From positions 1 to 30,650 of the forward strand of contig NZ_LSIC01000198.1 of assembly GCF_001556045.1 (NCBI RefSeq): a stretch of 30,650 nt of DNA, written 5' to 3'. Positions 7,060 to 15,225 of the stretch are shown here, piece by piece. Each line of letters begins with the position of its first letter. Position 1 is the stretch's first letter. The position numbers and the translations under genes are program-made. The notes beneath the pieces are model-generated. The model saw nothing but the letters and a program-made list of their open reading frames with translations, was not told the DNA's origin and made no database searches. Source of the stretch: Bradyrhizobium sp. CCH5-F6 (lineage in GTDB: Bacteria; Pseudomonadota; Alphaproteobacteria; Rhizobiales; Xanthobacteraceae).

Positions 7060-7926
7060 ATGACCGATTCCACGCCTCTGTCTTCGCTGTCGTCAGCGCT
7101 CGCGGACGTCGTGGCGCACACCGCGCCGTCCGTCGTTTCCGTGCATTCGCATCGCTCCCGCGCCACCGGCTTCGTCTGGAAGCCCGGCCTGATCGTCACC
7201 GCCGACGAGGCGCTGGCCGACGAAGGCGAGGTGACGATCGGCCTGTCCGACGGCAGCACGGTCGCCGCGACGATCGTCGGCCGCGACCACACCACCGACG
7301 TTGCGCTGCTGCGCGCCGACACCGATCTCGCCCCGGTCAAGCTGTCTACCACGGTCCCGCCTCTCGGCACGCTGTCGGTCGTGGTCGCCACCGATCGCGA
7401 TGCGCCAAGCGCGGCGCTCGGCATGGTGTCGGCATCCGGCAACGGATGGCGCAGCCTGCGTGGCGGCGAGATCGATGCGCGGATCGAGCTCGATTTGCGC
7501 CTGCGCTTCAGCCAGCAAGGCGGGCTTGCGCTCGACGCATCGGGCGAGGCCTTCGGGATGGCCGTGCTCGGACCGCGGCGGGTGCTGGTGATTCCGACGG
7601 CGACGATCGCGCGCGTCGCGGCGCAGCTCGAGACGCGCGGCCGCATCGCGCGCGGATATCTCGGCCTCGGGCTCCAGCCGGTACGGCTCGACGACGGCAT
7701 GGGCGCGATGGTGATGCATGTCGACAAGGCCGGGCCTTCGGCTGCAGCCGGCATCCGTCAGGGCGACGTGATCGTCGCGGTCAACGACCAGAAACTGTCA
7801 GGCGTGCGTGCGCTGGCGCGGACGCTCGGGCCTTCGAGCGTCGGCGCGGTGGTCGACGTCGCCGCCCGCCGCGGCGGCGAGCCGGTCAGCTTCAAGGTCA
7901 CGGTCGGCGAGAGGCCGGAGGCGTGA
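7060..7926 (+). CDS. HtrA-like pseudoprotease with PDZ domain (catalytic His and Ser lost)
   Basis: A 288-aa trypsin-fold plus PDZ protein of the HtrA group. The protease fold spans about 12-190 and the PDZ domain about 197-285 (GYLGLGLQPV...AAAGIRQGDVIVAV). Two of three catalytic residues are missing: VTADEAL has Glu50 where VTNNHVV has His, and QQGGL has Gln153 where NSGGP has Ser. Asp80 (TTDVALL) remains. It should not cleave peptides but could bind C-termini or unfolded segments. No signal peptide or membrane helix is present, so it is probably cytoplasmic, unlike the catalytic homologue at 2402-3502. The frame is open from 6943, but ATG 7060 has AGGAG at ideal spacing and the homologous sequence begins there. 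Its last codon and stop overlap the next gene's GTG. Confidence 0.85.
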   Translation: MTDSTPLSSLSSALADVVAHTAPSVVSVHSHRSRATGFVWKPGLIVTADEALADEGEVTIGLSDGSTVAATIVGRDHTTDVALLRADTDLAPVKLSTTVPPLGTLSVVVATDRDAPSAALGMVSASGNGWRSLRGGEIDARIELDLRLRFSQQGGLALDASGEAFGMAVLGPRRVLVIPTATIARVAAQLETRGRIARGYLGLGLQPVRLDDGMGAMVMHVDKAGPSAAAGIRQGDVIVAVNDQKLSGVRALARTLGPSSVGAVVDVAARRGGEPVSFKVTVGERPEA

Positions 7927-8294
7927 GCGCGGACGACGCCCCCGAGATCGTGCTGTCGCTGGAGATCGACGATCCCGCTCTCGCCGGCCGCCTGGCCGCA
8001 CTGCTCGGCAACGTCGCCGGGCTACGTCTCGCTGCGCCGGGCGAGTCTGCTGCGGCGACGATCGTGGCCCGCGATCCGCGCAGCATGCCCGATGATATCG
8101 CACTGACCCAGCGCGAGCTCGACGTGCTGGCACTGATGGCCGAGGGCGCCTCGAACAAGATGATCGCGCGTCAGCTCGGAATCTCCGTGCACACCGTGAA
8201 GTTCCATGTCGGCTCGCTGCTCGACAAGCTGGACGCCACCGGCCGCACCGACGCAGTGGCGCATGCGGCGCGCCGCGGCGTGATCGAGCTTTAG
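7923..8294 (+). CDS. Short LuxR/FixJ-type transcriptional regulator with a reduced N-terminal domain
   Basis: The 123-aa protein has a complete LuxR-type HTH at about 60-122 (LTQRELDVLALMAEG, then NKMIARQLGISVHTVKFHV). The N-terminal part (about 8-55) is too short for a normal receiver of about 120 aa. It resembles the start of one (IVLSLEIDDPALAGRLAALL) joined to a DPRSMP segment reminiscent of the D-x-R-M-P phosphoacceptor region, so Asp51 might be a remnant (inference). The start is GTG at 7923 in a GTGA overlap with the pseudo-HtrA stop, with GAGAGG (7909-7914) eight bases upstream. This implies translational coupling and a shared function. A longer upstream frame exists but is only the shadow of the preceding gene. 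Confidence 0.88.
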   Translation: MSADDAPEIVLSLEIDDPALAGRLAALLGNVAGLRLAAPGESAAATIVARDPRSMPDDIALTQRELDVLALMAEGASNKMIARQLGISVHTVKFHVGSLLDKLDATGRTDAVAHAARRGVIEL

Positions 8295-8315
8295 GCGAGG
8301 CGGCGCCTCTCTCCT

Positions 8316-8402
8316 CGTCATTGCGAGGAGCTCTTGCGACGAAGCAATCCAGGATCCCTCCGCAGAGGCGGTCTGGATTGCTTCGCTGCGCTCGCAATGA
8401 CG
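8316..8402. repeat. Dispersed extragenic palindromic element between convergent genes
   Basis: Outer arms CGTCATTGCGAG (8316-8327) and CTCGCAATGACG (8391-8402), and inner arms CGAAGCAATCCAG (8340-8352) and CTGGATTGCTTCG (8373-8385), form a long interrupted hairpin. The motif is the widespread repeat of Bradyrhizobium-like genomes, often mistranslated as peptides such as HCERSEAIQ. It fills most of the 130-bp gap between the convergent luxR-type and tex genes and may end transcription from both sides. Confidence 0.9.
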
Positions 8403-8424
8403 TGGATAGACCTCTCCTCCGAGC

Positions 8425-10764
8425 TTACACCCGCTTGCCACCGTTCTTCTCGGCCGCACGGCGCAACGCTTCGGCGAGGGCGCCGCCGCCGGAGGAGGTA
8501 TCCTGTTTGCGCGGCGCCGAGGAGGTCATGCGGGCGGGATTGCGTGAGCCGTTGTCGCGCTGCATGCCGGGGGCGTCCTTCTTGGCGCCGACCTCGTCGT
8601 CGAGGCGCAAGGTCAGCGAGATGCGCTTGCGGGCGACCTCGAAGTCCAGCACCTTCACCTTGACGATGTCGCCCGGCTTCACCACCTCGCGCGGATCCTT
8701 GATGTAGGTCTTGGACATCGCCGAGATATGGACGAGGCCGTCCTGGTGCACGCCGATGTCGACGAAGGCGCCGAAGGCGGCGACGTTGGTCACGGTGCCC
8801 TCGAGGATCATGCCCTTCTTGAGATCCTTGATCTCCTCGACGCCCTCCTTGAACACGGCGGCCTTGAATGCCGGACGCGGGTCGCGGCCGGGCTTTTCGA
8901 GCTCGCGCAGGATGTCGGTGACGGTCGGCAGGCCGAAAGTCTCGTCGACGAAATCCTTGGGCTTGAGCGTGCGCACGATCTCGCTGCTGCCGATCAGCGC
9001 CTTGATGTCGCTCTTGGTCGCCGCCAGAATCCGGCGCACCACCGGATAGGCTTCCGGATGCACGCCGGAGGCGTCGAGCGGGTCTTCGCCGCCCAGGATG
9101 CGCAAAAAGCCGGCGCACTGCTCGAACGCCTTGGGTCCGAGCCGCGGCACGTCCTTGAGCGCCTTGCGCGACTTGAACGGGCCGTTGGCGTCGCGGTGCG
9201 CGACGATGCTCTGCGCAAGGCCTGCGCCGACGCCGGACACGCGCGCAAGCAGCGGCGCGGAGGCGGTGTTGACGTCGACACCGACCGCGTTCACGCAATC
9301 CTCGACCACCGCGTCGAGCGATTTTGCGAGCTTGGCCTGGCCGAGGTCGTGCTGATACTGGCCGACGCCGATCGCCTTGGGCTCGATCTTGACGAGCTCG
9401 GCGAGCGGGTCCTGGAGCCGCCGCGCGATCGAGACGGCGCCCCGCAGGGTGACGTCGAGGCCGGGCAACTCCTCCGAGGCGAAAGCCGAGGCCGAATAGA
9501 CCGAGGCGCCGGCCTCGGACACGACGATCTTCGTCATCTTCAGTTCGGGCAGGCCCTTGACGAGGTCGGCGGCGAGCTTGTCGGTCTCGCGCGAGGCGGT
9601 GCCGTTGCCGATCGCGATCAGCTCGACGCGATGTTTCAGCGCCAGCCTGCCGAGCGTCGCCAGCGACTCGTTCCACTGCCGCTGCGGCTCGTGCGGATAG
9701 ATCGCCGTGGTGTCGACCACCTTGCCGGTCGCGTCGACGACCGCGACCTTCACGCCGGTGCGGTAGCCGGGATCGAGCCCCATGGTGACGCGGGTGCCTG
9801 CCGGGGCGGCCAGCAAGAGGTCGCGCAAGTTCGAGGCGAACACGCGCACGGCCTCGGTCTCGGCCGAATTCCACAGCCGCATGCGCAAATCGATGTTGAG
9901 ATGCACCTGGATCTTCGTGCGCCAGGCCCAGCGCACGGTGTCGATCAGCCAGCGATCGCCGGGGCGCTTGAGGTCGGCGATGCCGAACCGCTTCATGATC
10001 TTCATTTCGTAGGCGCTCGGCACGCCCGGCGGCGGCGCTTCGGCCTCGGCCTGAATTTGCAGATCGAGGATTTCTTCCTTCTCGCCACGGAACATCGCGA
10101 GGATGCGATGCGAGGGCAGCTTGGTCAGCGGCTCGGAGAAATCGAAATAGTCGGCGAACTTCTCGCCCTCGGTCTTCTTGCCGTCGCGCACCTTGGAGGC
10201 CATGCGCGCGTTGGTCCACATCTCCTCGCGCAGCGCGCCGATCAAGTCGGCGTCCTCGTCGAAGCGCTCGACCAGGATGGCGCGCGCGCCGTCCAGCGCG
10301 GCGGCTGCATCCGCGACGCCCTTCTCGGCGTTGACGAAGCTTTCCGCCACGACCTTCGGATCGTTGCCTGGCTCCGACAGCAGCTGATTGGCGAGCGGCT
10401 CGAGGCCGGCTTCCTTGGCAACTTCCGCCTTGGTGCGGCGCTTCGGCTTGAACGGGAGATAGATGTCTTCGAGGCGCGCCTTGCTGTCGGCGGCCATGAT
10501 CGATGCTTCGAGGGCGGCATCGAGCTTGCCCTGCTCGCGAACCGATTCGAGGATGGCCTTGCGGCGGTCTTCGAGCTCGCGCAGATAGACTAGGCGCTCC
10601 TCCAAGGTACGCAATTGCGCGTCGTCGAGCGCACCGGTCGCTTCCTTGCGGTAGCGGGCGATGAAGGGAACCGTAGCGCCGCCGTCGAGCAGCGTCACCG
10701 CCGCCTCGACCTGCTCGGCGCGAACCCCAAGCTCCTGCGCAATTTTCTGGTTGATTTTTGCCAC
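8425..10764 (-). CDS. tex: Tex family S1 RNA-binding transcription accessory protein
   Basis: Tex is a conserved cytoplasmic nucleic-acid-binding protein related to eukaryotic Spt6 that associates with transcription complexes. At 779 aa it has the usual length. In order: N-terminal helical Tex region from [13 protein letters not shown]; YqgF/RuvC-like domain from about 325 with GLDPGYRTG (329-337); helix-hairpin-helix region around 490-630 ([19 protein letters not shown]); S1 domain about 649-720 ([16 protein letters not shown]); and a low-complexity basic tail. The start is taken as GTG at 10764, with AGAGGG eight bases upstream and a family-typical N-terminus; an upstream GTG (10788) would add eight unconserved residues. 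It is divergent from the ring-opening amidohydrolase gene. The 895-aa and 621-aa open frames overlapping it are shadows. Confidence 0.97.
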   Translation of the reverse strand: MAKINQKIAQELGVRAEQVEAAVTLLDGGATVPFIARYRKEATGALDDAQLRTLEERLVYLRELEDRRKAILESVREQGKLDAALEASIMAADSKARLEDIYLPFKPKRRTKAEVAKEAGLEPLANQLLSEPGNDPKVVAESFVNAEKGVADAAAALDGARAILVERFDEDADLIGALREEMWTNARMASKVRDGKKTEGEKFADYFDFSEPLTKLPSHRILAMFRGEKEEILDLQIQAEAEAPPPGVPSAYEMKIMKRFGIADLKRPGDRWLIDTVRWAWRTKIQVHLNIDLRMRLWNSAETEAVRVFASNLRDLLLAAPAGTRVTMGLDPGYRTGVKVAVVDATGKVVDTTAIYPHEPQRQWNESLATLGRLALKHRVELIAIGNGTASRETDKLAADLVKGLPELKMTKIVVSEAGASVYSASAFASEELPGLDVTLRGAVSIARRLQDPLAELVKIEPKAIGVGQYQHDLGQAKLAKSLDAVVEDCVNAVGVDVNTASAPLLARVSGVGAGLAQSIVAHRDANGPFKSRKALKDVPRLGPKAFEQCAGFLRILGGEDPLDASGVHPEAYPVVRRILAATKSDIKALIGSSEIVRTLKPKDFVDETFGLPTVTDILRELEKPGRDPRPAFKAAVFKEGVEEIKDLKKGMILEGTVTNVAAFGAFVDIGVHQDGLVHISAMSKTYIKDPREVVKPGDIVKVKVLDFEVARKRISLTLRLDDEVGAKKDAPGMQRDNGSRNPARMTSSAPRKQDTSSGGGALAEALRRAAEKNGGKRV

Positions 10765-10843
10765 GCGAGAATCCCTCTGTCCAAGCACGCGATGCGGCGG
10801 CGAACCACCCGCTCGCGGGACGCCGCTTATGGACCAACCGAGG

Positions 10844-10855
10844 TTGATTCATCAA
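10844..10855. promoter_or_regulatory. Candidate operator TTGAT-TC-ATCAA
   Basis: A perfect 5-bp dyad with 2-base spacing, about 220 bases upstream of the amidohydrolase start and about 80 upstream of tex. Half of it, within GGTTGATTCAT, reappears before the amidase gene, which would fit a shared regulator. Short dyads also arise by chance. Confidence 0.3.
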
Positions 10856-11006
10856 GGTGCGGCGGTCAATCGTCGACAGAGGATTTTTTTGCTGAACCGA
10901 TGCGATCTCGCCACAATCATTGGAATGGCGAAGCTGGCGCGCAAATCCGATGGTTCTGGCCTTCTCCGACCAGACGGGAGAGATGCAAACGATCGATGCC
11001 GGCACC

Positions 11007-11035
11007 TTGACAGGCGTCCCGGTTCGACGACTGTT
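11007..11035 (+). promoter_or_regulatory. Possible sigma-70-type promoter of the ring-opening amidohydrolase gene
   Basis: TTGACA at 11007 is a perfect -35 match, 62 bases before the ATG. The -10 region at 17-bp spacing (ACTGTT, 11030-11035) is poor, though alphaproteobacterial -10 boxes are often weak. Confidence 0.35.
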
Positions 11036-11073
11036 TCCCGTGCCGGACCACCGAATGCCACACGAGGACTCTC

Positions 11074-12183
11074 ATGCAGACGACATCGGTCGGCGTCATC
11101 AGGATCGCCACCAAGGGCCCCGGCGACGTTTCCGGATTGATGAGCATGATCGGCTCCGGCGCGATCGATCCAACGGAGATCCTCGCCATCCTGGGCAAGA
11201 CCGAAGGCAATGGCGGCGTCAATGATTTCACCCGGGAGTACGCCGTCGCGGCGCTGTGCACGGCCCTCGCGCCGCTGCTCGGCCTGTCCCGGGAGGACGT
11301 CGAACAGCGCATCGCCTTCGTGATGTCCGGCGGCACCGAAGGTGTCCTCAGTCCCCACATCACCGTGTTCACCCGCCGCGCAGCCGAACGCCCGGCGCGC
11401 GTCACCGGCAAGCGCCTGGGCATCGGCATGGCGCACACGCGGGATTTCCTGCCTGAGGAGCTAGGCCGCTCCGCGCAGATCACGGAGACGGCGAAGGCCG
11501 TGAAGGCCGCGATGGAAGATGCCGGCATCATCGATCCTGCCGACGTCCATTTCGTGCAGATCAAGTGCCCGCTGCTGACCAGCGACCGCGTCGAGGCCGC
11601 GGCCGCGCGCGGCAACAAGACGGCGACGACGAGCTCCTACGGTTCGATGGCCTATTCGCGCGGCGCCTCCGCGCTCGGGGTTGCGGTCGCGCTCGGCGAG
11701 ATCGCCGCAGATGTCGGCGACGCGGACGTGCTGCGGCGCCACGATCTGTTCTCGAAAGTCGCCTCCACCTCGGCCGGGATCGAGCTGATGCACAACGTCG
11801 TCATCGTGCTCGGCAATTCGACGGCTTCAGTGAGCCCGTTCGAGATCGGCCATGCCGTCATGAGCGATGCCATCGACGCAGCGGCGGTGATGTCCGCATT
11901 GCAGAGCGTCGGGCTGGCTGTCGCGCCGCAGGCGACGAAGGGCCGCCAGCTCGTCAACATCTTCGCCAAGGCCGAGGCATCGCCCGACGGCAGCGTGCGC
12001 GGCTCGCGTCATACCATGCTGGAGGACACCGACATCAGCTCGACACGCCACGCTCGCGCCGCGGTCGGCGGCCTGATCGCGGGGCTTGCGGGCACCGGCG
12101 CGGTCTACGTATCCGGCGGCGCGGAGCACCAGGGGCCTCCGGGCGGCGGCCCGGTTGCGGTCATCGCGCAGCTCTCCGATTGA
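11074..12183 (+). CDS. Ring-opening amidohydrolase (cyanuric acid hydrolase/barbiturase family)
   Basis: Members hydrolyse a C-N bond in cyanuric acid or barbituric acid, opening the ring. The 369-aa length fits AtzD/TrzD and barbiturase. The family has three repeated units, each giving a Ser-Lys pair. Candidates here are Lys42 (LGKTEGNGG) with Ser85 (MSGGTEG), Lys164 (QIKCPLL) with Ser231 (KVASTSAG), and Lys299 (FAKAEAS) with Ser347 (YVSGGAEHQGP). All are present, so the enzyme looks active. Sequence alone does not decide between cyanuric acid and barbiturate. The start has GAGGA five bases upstream. The amidase gene follows on the same strand after 105 bp, suggesting linked amide/ureide breakdown; no biuret hydrolase or AtzG-like subunit is seen. 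Confidence 0.9.
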   Translation: MQTTSVGVIRIATKGPGDVSGLMSMIGSGAIDPTEILAILGKTEGNGGVNDFTREYAVAALCTALAPLLGLSREDVEQRIAFVMSGGTEGVLSPHITVFTRRAAERPARVTGKRLGIGMAHTRDFLPEELGRSAQITETAKAVKAAMEDAGIIDPADVHFVQIKCPLLTSDRVEAAAARGNKTATTSSYGSMAYSRGASALGVAVALGEIAADVGDADVLRRHDLFSKVASTSAGIELMHNVVIVLGNSTASVSPFEIGHAVMSDAIDAAAVMSALQSVGLAVAPQATKGRQLVNIFAKAEASPDGSVRGSRHTMLEDTDISSTRHARAAVGGLIAGLAGTGAVYVSGGAEHQGPPGGGPVAVIAQLSD

Positions 12184-12241
12184 GAGCCCACCCCTCCGCG
12201 CCACGCAACCCTGCCCCTCGCGCCGGCTCGGTTGATTCATG

Positions 12242-12277
12242 CCCCTTGCGAAAGGAAGGTGGCGCCGCATCAAGGGG
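12242..12277 (+). promoter_or_regulatory. Inverted repeat including the amidase ribosome site
   Basis: CCCCTTG (12242-12248) and CAAGGGG (12271-12277) are perfect complements 22 bases apart. The right arm contains the AAGGGG Shine-Dalgarno of the amidase gene, so the mRNA could fold and hide it. This is a structural suggestion only. Confidence 0.35.
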
Positions 12278-12288
12278 ATTTTGACGAC

Positions 12289-13758
12289 ATGACTTTGCCG
12301 ATGAGCTGGAGTGAATGGGCGCAGCACGACGGCGTCGCGCTGGCGGGGCGCGTGCGCAAGGGCGAGCTGACGGCGAAGGAATTGGCGCGGCAGGCCGCGG
12401 CAGGCGTCGCCAAGGTCGATCCGGCGCTGTCGGGCGTGGTCGAGCTGTTCGAGGACGTGATCGCCGACCCTGCCAAGGACGGCGCCAACCTCGCCGGCGC
12501 GTTCGCCGGCCTGCCGTTCCTGATGAAGGATCTGGGCCCGACCATGAAGGGCCGGCTCCAGGAGATGGGCTCGCTGCTGATGCGCGGCAATCGCGCCAGC
12601 ACCGACACGTTCCTGACCGGCAAATTCCGCCAGGCCGGCCTCAACCTGATCGGCCGCACCACGACGCCGGAGTTCGGCGTGTGCAGCTCGGCCGATAATC
12701 CCGCCGTCTATGTCACGCGCAATCCCTGGAACACCGATTATACCACCTGCGGCTCGTCGGCAGGGAGCGCCGCGATGGTCGCGGCCGGCGTGGTGCCGAT
12801 CGCGCATGCGACCGATGGCGGCGGCTCGATCCGCATTCCCGCCGGCGTCAACGGCAATATCGGGCTGAAGGTCTCGCGCGGCGTGTTCTCGCTCGCCCCG
12901 CACATGTCCGACCTCACCGGCCTGGTCTCGATCCAGGGCTGCCAGTCGCGCTCGGTGCGCGACACCGCCGCCTTCGTCGACCACGCAAGGGGACCGGCGC
13001 CCGGCGAGTTCATGCCGTTCTGGACCACGGCGCAGCCCTATTCCGAGATGATCAAGCGCGATCCCGGCAAGCTCCGCATTGCGCTCTCGCACACCTGGGG
13101 CGATTACACCGCAACGCCGGAGATCGCCGCCGAGCTGGAGAAGGCCGGCCGCTTCCTCGAAGGGCTCGGCCATCACGTCGACCATGCGCTGCCCGAGATC
13201 GATTTCCGTGCCGCGTTCGCGGCGCAGACCACCTGCTACATCTCGAACTTCGCGGTGGTGATCTCCAACATGCTCGCTGCACGCGGCCTGGAAAAACCGC
13301 CGGAAGACCTGATCGAGCCCATGAACATTCGCATCTGGGAAGCCGGCCGGCATACGAGCTTCGCCGAGCGGGCAAAGATGCAGGGCGTGTTCAACACGAC
13401 CTCGCGCGGCTTCGGCGCCTTCTTCGAGCAGTGGGACGTGATCCTGACGCCGATCACCGCGCTGCCGACGCCGAAAGTCGGCACGAAGGAGTACCTGACC
13501 ATCTCCGACAATCCCGACGTGCTCGACTGGTTCGGCAATCTCTGGCGCAATTTCGCCTTCACGCCGCTCGCCAATCTCTGCGGCATGCCGGCGATCTCGA
13601 TGCCGATGGCGACCCAGGATCACGGCCTGCCGCTCGGCATCCAGGCCATCGCAAAGCAGGCCAATGACGGTCTGCTGTTGCAGCTCGCCGCCCAGATCGA
13701 ACGCGCGCTGGACGGCAAGTGGAACGGCGGCAGGAAGCCGAAGGTGCATGTGAGCTGA
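12289..13758 (+). CDS. Amidase signature family hydrolase
   Basis: Hydrolyses amide bonds with a Ser-cisSer-Lys triad, seen here as Lys80 (FLMKDLG), Ser156 (CGSSAGSAA) and Ser180 (DGGGSIRIPA); the 24-residue Ser-Ser spacing matches the family. It has 489 aa and no signal peptide, so it is cytoplasmic. The start is ATG 12289 (MTLPMSWSEW) after AAGGGGA; an upstream in-frame ATG (12232) has no good ribosome site. AtzE (1-carboxybiuret hydrolase) and AtzF (allophanate hydrolase) of s-triazine breakdown belong to this same fold, so the position behind a ring-opening hydrolase is suggestive. General amidases are far more common, however, and the substrate is undetermined. Confidence 0.9.
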   Translation: MTLPMSWSEWAQHDGVALAGRVRKGELTAKELARQAAAGVAKVDPALSGVVELFEDVIADPAKDGANLAGAFAGLPFLMKDLGPTMKGRLQEMGSLLMRGNRASTDTFLTGKFRQAGLNLIGRTTTPEFGVCSSADNPAVYVTRNPWNTDYTTCGSSAGSAAMVAAGVVPIAHATDGGGSIRIPAGVNGNIGLKVSRGVFSLAPHMSDLTGLVSIQGCQSRSVRDTAAFVDHARGPAPGEFMPFWTTAQPYSEMIKRDPGKLRIALSHTWGDYTATPEIAAELEKAGRFLEGLGHHVDHALPEIDFRAAFAAQTTCYISNFAVVISNMLAARGLEKPPEDLIEPMNIRIWEAGRHTSFAERAKMQGVFNTTSRGFGAFFEQWDVILTPITALPTPKVGTKEYLTISDNPDVLDWFGNLWRNFAFTPLANLCGMPAISMPMATQDHGLPLGIQAIAKQANDGLLLQLAAQIERALDGKWNGGRKPKVHVS

Positions 13759-13798
13759 GAAGCCGCCATCGCGCTGACGGGCGATCGTACTTCCAGCG

Positions 13799-14116
13799 TC
13801 AGTTCTTCACCGCCGGGATTTCCTCGTTCGGCTGCTGTTGTCCCTGCTTGTACATCGCCAGTGCCTTGTCGAGCGCTTCGCGCAGCGCCAGCGCCGCAGC
13901 CACGCTGCAACGCAGGTGCGCGGTCTGGACTACGTCGACCCTGACGGCCGCGCCGACCGGCATCAACAGGTTCGCGGCGAGCTCGATCTGGATAGCGCCG
14001 TTGTGGTGGCCGAAGCAGGATGCGCCGTCGAAATAGATGATCGGCGCCCGCTCGGCGCTGGAGGTCGAAATGGTGACGGGCCCCTGGGCGGTCGAGGGCG
14101 TTTCGGGATCGGCCAT
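13799..14116 (-). CDS. Small conserved-type protein, DUF3467-like
   Basis: The 105-aa soluble protein has a strong ribosome site (AAGGAG, five bases before the ATG at 14116). The core, IIYFDGASCFGHHNGAIQIE... ending in a helix SVAAALALREALDKALAMY, resembles the beta-rich plus C-terminal helix pattern of DUF3467 proteins, whose function is unknown. I do not recognise a closer family. The tail is Gln/Pro/Glu-rich. It is convergent with the amidase gene (40 bp between stops) and divergent from the thioesterase gene. Confidence 0.75.
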   Translation of the reverse strand: MADPETPSTAQGPVTISTSSAERAPIIYFDGASCFGHHNGAIQIELAANLLMPVGAAVRVDVVQTAHLRCSVAAALALREALDKALAMYKQGQQQPNEEIPAVKN

Positions 14117-14250
14117 GGGCGCTCCTTGCGGCTATTCAGACGAACGAAGCGTCCACCATCCTCGCTTCGGCCCGCTCTGTCGAGGCCCAAGCGACCTGCG
14201 AGGCACATTCGGGTTTTGCGCGGCGCCCGGCAGTGGTCTAGAACAGCGCC

Positions 14251-15159
14251 ATGTCCACTCCACCCGTCACGCTGCCGTTCGAGGAACTCGCCGAGGCGAT
14301 CAAGGGCCGCCGCTCCGATTACGGCCACATCAGCGGGCTCCAGCTCGACCGCTTCGCGCCCGCCGAGGCCTGGTCCAGCCTGCCCTACCGTCCCGTCTTC
14401 GTTGGCAACAGCGAGACCGGCGTTCTGCATGGCGGCGTCGTCACGGCGATGCTGGACGAGAGCTGCGGCATGGCCGTGCAACTCGCACTCGACGGCACGC
14501 GCGCGATCGCAACCCTGGACTTGCGTATCGACTATCAGAAGCCGGCGACGCCGGGCCTCGACATCAAGGCGCATTCGGTCTGCTATCGCACGACCCGCTC
14601 GATCGCCTTCGTGCGCTCCACGGCCTATCAGGAATCCGAGGACGATCCGGTCGCCACCGCAACCGCCTGCTTCATGATCGGCGCCAACCGCACCAACATG
14701 CTCGCGGACCGGAGGATGGATGCGCGCAGCATTCCGACGCTGGAGGCGCCGGAAGACCCGGATGGGCCATTCGCGAACAGCCCGTTTGCGCGCTGTCTCG
14801 GCATTCGCGTCAACGACGACGGCACGCTGACGATGCCGTTCTCGCCGCAGATCATCGGCAACCCGATCCTGCCCGCGATCCACGGCGGCATGACCGGAGC
14901 CTTCCTGGAGACCACCGCGATCGTCGGGGTGGCGCGCGAGCTCGGCACTGCGGCGCCGCCCAAGCCGATCGGCCTCACCGTCAACTATCTGCGCTCCGGC
15001 CGTGCCCTCGATACGTTTGCCAACGTCTCGATCGTGAAGCAGGGCCGGCGTATCGTTGCCTTCGAGGCGCGGGCCTGGCAGGACGACGCGGCCAAGCCGA
15101 TCGCCACGGCTTTCGGCCACTTCATGCTGCGCCCTACGCCGGGAAGTGACGAGGAATAG
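14251..15159 (+). CDS. Double-hotdog acyl-CoA thioesterase (PaaI/YigI type)
   Basis: Predicted cytoplasmic acyl-CoA thioesterase of 302 aa, about twice a single PaaI-type hotdog domain (about 140 aa). Two tandem hotdog domains are visible. The first has HGGVVTAMLDE (60-70) and ends near 147. The second has HGGMTGAFLE (211-220) and ends with a GHFMLRP strand. Each carries the HGG loop plus an acidic residue (Asp69, Glu220) typical of the active helix. The fusion probably replaces the usual homodimer by an internal pseudodimer. The ribosome site is weak (AGAACAG before ATG 14251). A small membrane-protein gene begins 66 bp downstream and may be co-transcribed. Confidence 0.88.
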   Translation: MSTPPVTLPFEELAEAIKGRRSDYGHISGLQLDRFAPAEAWSSLPYRPVFVGNSETGVLHGGVVTAMLDESCGMAVQLALDGTRAIATLDLRIDYQKPATPGLDIKAHSVCYRTTRSIAFVRSTAYQESEDDPVATATACFMIGANRTNMLADRRMDARSIPTLEAPEDPDGPFANSPFARCLGIRVNDDGTLTMPFSPQIIGNPILPAIHGGMTGAFLETTAIVGVARELGTAAPPKPIGLTVNYLRSGRALDTFANVSIVKQGRRIVAFEARAWQDDAAKPIATAFGHFMLRPTPGSDEE

Positions 15160-15176
15160 GCGCATTTTGACTTGAC

Positions 15177-15192
15177 GGCCGGCGTTCCGGCC
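15177..15192. promoter_or_regulatory. 6-bp GC hairpin between thioesterase and membrane-protein genes
   Basis: GGCCGG-CGTT-CCGGCC is a perfect stem 17 bases after the thioesterase stop. No T-run follows, so it is at best a weak terminator or an mRNA-stabilising hairpin. Confidence 0.35.
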
Positions 15193-15225
15193 ACAACGAT
15201 AACGCATCCCGCGAGAGGCATTGGA

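Larger units (their letters stand above)
10765..11073. promoter_or_regulatory. 309-bp divergent intergenic region, tex / ring-opening amidohydrolase
   Basis: No convincing gene is seen. The region holds a small dyad TTGAT-TC-ATCAA (10844-10855), a T7 run near 10884, and a consensus -35 hexamer TTGACA (11007-11012) pointing at the amidohydrolase gene. The element GGTTGATTCAT (10842-10852) recurs at 12230-12240, ahead of the amidase gene. Both transcription starts must lie here. Confidence 0.6.

Noticed and set aside
7056..8294. 412-aa frame fusing an upstream region to the LuxR HTH
   Set aside because: Its first two-thirds is out of frame with the real pseudo-HtrA gene and Arg-rich; the regulator itself starts at GTG 7923 with its own ribosome site.
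8728..10593. 621-aa open frame antisense to tex (mirror 20058-21923)
   Set aside because: Shadow frame on the opposite strand of Tex; no recognisable domain.
8318..11005. 895-aa open frame overlapping tex (mirror 19646-22333)
   Set aside because: Arg/Gly-rich frame-shifted shadow of Tex, ending in translation of the dispersed repeat.
11827..13749. 640-aa open frame antisense to the amidase and amidohydrolase (mirror 16902-18824)
   Set aside because: Shadow of two convincingly recognised genes; no own domain or ribosome site.
13774..13802. Possible bidirectional terminator between amidase and the small DUF3467-like gene
   Set aside because: Only CTGACG/CGTCAG with a 17-base loop and no T-run; too weak to list.
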